DNA of 5,747 nucleotides from an uncultured Lachnospiraceae bacterium (GTDB taxonomy: Bacteria > Bacillota > Clostridia > Lachnospirales > Lachnospiraceae). Position numbers and translations under genes: made by a program. Location of the stretch: the NCBI GenBank assembly GCA_910576895.1, contig CAJTJZ010000022.1:43794-49540 (forward strand), in the 5' to 3' direction. Within the stretch, counting starts at the first letter, position 1. The number at the start of each line of letters is the position of its first letter. This document shows, piece by piece, positions 4,993 to 5,747 of this stretch. The notes under the pieces are model-generated. The model was not told the origin of the DNA. It worked only from the letters and a program-made list of their open reading frames with translations, and did not search any database.

Positions 4993-5747
4993 TTAATGTG
5001 GGTTATAGTATCCTTTACTAATAAAATCCCGATATTTTTCTCCATGAAAACCTCCTTCGGTAAAAAACATATTGACTTCTCCGCCAATAAATAAAATAAA
5101 CATACAAGCATATAGCCAAAGCATTAAAAGTACAATTGCAGTAAGGCTGCCATAAGTATAAGAATAGTTTCCAAAATGATCGATATAGATGGAAAACAAG
5201 TAGGAAAATAAAATCCAACCAATACTAGAAACAATAGCACCGGGAAGTTCATTAAGAAGTCTACTTTTTCGGTTTGGAATAAATAAATAAAGCATTAGAA
5301 AAAATAATAGTAAGATAAAAAATCCCAAACAAGTACGAAAATCTACAATCATGCCAAGTAGATTTCCAAGCAATGGATTTACCATATTTATTTCATGATA
5401 TAATCGATTTCCAAAGACTAAAACAACTAATGTGATAATAATGAGTAAAGCAAATATAAGTGTATAGCCTGTGGAAACGAGACGAAGCAGGATGTAATTT
5501 CTTGTTTCCCGAATATCATAAACATAATTTAATCCTTTGGTAATTGTTAAAAATCCTCGTGAGGCAGACCAAAGGGCAGTGATCACTGTAACGGAGAGCA
5601 ATGCATTTGTCGATTTATTGTAAATTTCTTTCATAATAGATACAACAAAAGAACTAAATGCAGTGGGTAATACTTCTGTACACATATGCAATAAAGCACT
5701 TTCTGTAATTGGAAGATAGCGAATCATAGTTAGCAGGAACATAACAA
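4993..5747 (-). CDS. YihY/virulence factor BrkB family membrane protein, 5' end outside window
   Basis: The frame stays open to the right edge, and about 250 residues are visible. YihY proteins usually have near 280-300 residues and begin with a cytoplasmic segment before FLLTLLGYLPI-like sequence; here MFLLTMIRYLPI is almost at the edge, so roughly 35-45 residues are missing. Counting from that Met (codon 5742-5740), hydrophobic segments lie near 84-111, 130-156, 168-187 and 197-219, preceded by the edge segment and the conserved amphipathic ALWSASRGFLTITKGLNYVYD (56-76). FNYSYTYGSLTAIVLLMLWLY-type sequence and GGEVN (220-224) match the family's C-terminal YGSLA-(x)n-GAE-N pattern. The family was once called ribonuclease BN; that label is wrong, and the function remains poorly defined (possible transporter). 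It precedes the HD-domain gene with no terminator between, suggesting co-transcription. Confidence 0.9.
   Translation of the reverse strand, partial: VMFLLTMIRYLPITESALLHMCTEVLPTAFSSFVVSIMKEIYNKSTNALLSVTVITALWSASRGFLTITKGLNYVYDIRETRNYILLRLVSTGYTLIFALLIIITLVVLVFGNRLYHEINMVNPLLGNLLGMIVDFRTCLGFFILLLFFLMLYLFIPNRKSRLLNELPGAIVSSIGWILFSYLFSIYIDHFGNYSYTYGSLTAIVLLMLWLYACMFILFIGGEVNMFFTEGGFHGEKYRDFISKGYYNPH

Noticed and set aside
5018..5218. Second minus-strand frame of 66 codons inside the YihY gene.
   Set aside because: It overlaps the conserved C-terminal half of YihY in another frame and has no family features.

Overview
The window is an AT-rich chromosomal segment from a spore-forming low-GC Firmicute. 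Protein style, codon use (AGA arginine, A/T third positions) and gene content point to a clostridial lineage, most likely Lachnospiraceae; the family assignment is inference. It is dominated by the spoIIA operon, the switch that turns on the first forespore-specific sigma factor.

Layout, left to right. (1) Positions 1-1272 (+) hold the 3' part of a membrane-anchored TPR protein: cytoplasmic TPRs, one membrane helix, a coiled coil and an outer TPR segment. A strong intrinsic terminator follows at 1309-1352. (2) Positions 1390-3075 (+) hold spoIIAA, spoIIAB and sigF: the anti-anti-sigma factor, the anti-sigma kinase and sigma-F. spoIIAA and spoIIAB are 13 nt apart. spoIIAB and sigF are separated by 77 nt containing a small hairpin. 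(3) Positions 3127-3575 (+) hold a stand-alone histidine phosphotransfer (Hpt) protein with a good sigma-A-type extended -10 promoter of its own. (4) Positions 3646-3689 form a long hairpin between two convergent genes, acting as a shared bidirectional terminator. (5) On the minus strand, a YihY-family membrane protein (cut by the right edge) is followed 33 nt later by a tandem HD-domain/HD-GYP-type phosphohydrolase that starts with TTG. These two probably form one operon.

How the genes work together: SpoIIAB binds and inhibits sigma-F and phosphorylates SpoIIAA. Unphosphorylated SpoIIAA, regenerated by the SpoIIE phosphatase (not in this window), displaces sigma-F from SpoIIAB. The key residues for this partner switch are present in all three proteins. 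The Hpt and HD-GYP-like proteins are signalling modules with no partner kinase, receiver or GGDEF protein in the window, so their pathways cannot be read from context.

I see no RNA gene, mobile element, CRISPR array or clear sign of horizontal transfer, and nothing that amounts to a wholly new system. The points most worth a second look are the two-HD architecture with GYH in place of GYP, the orphan Hpt gene beside sigF, the apparent lack of a recognisable sigma-H/Spo0A promoter before spoIIAA, and the unusual spoIIAB-sigF spacer. All family calls are from reading the sequence; no database search was run.
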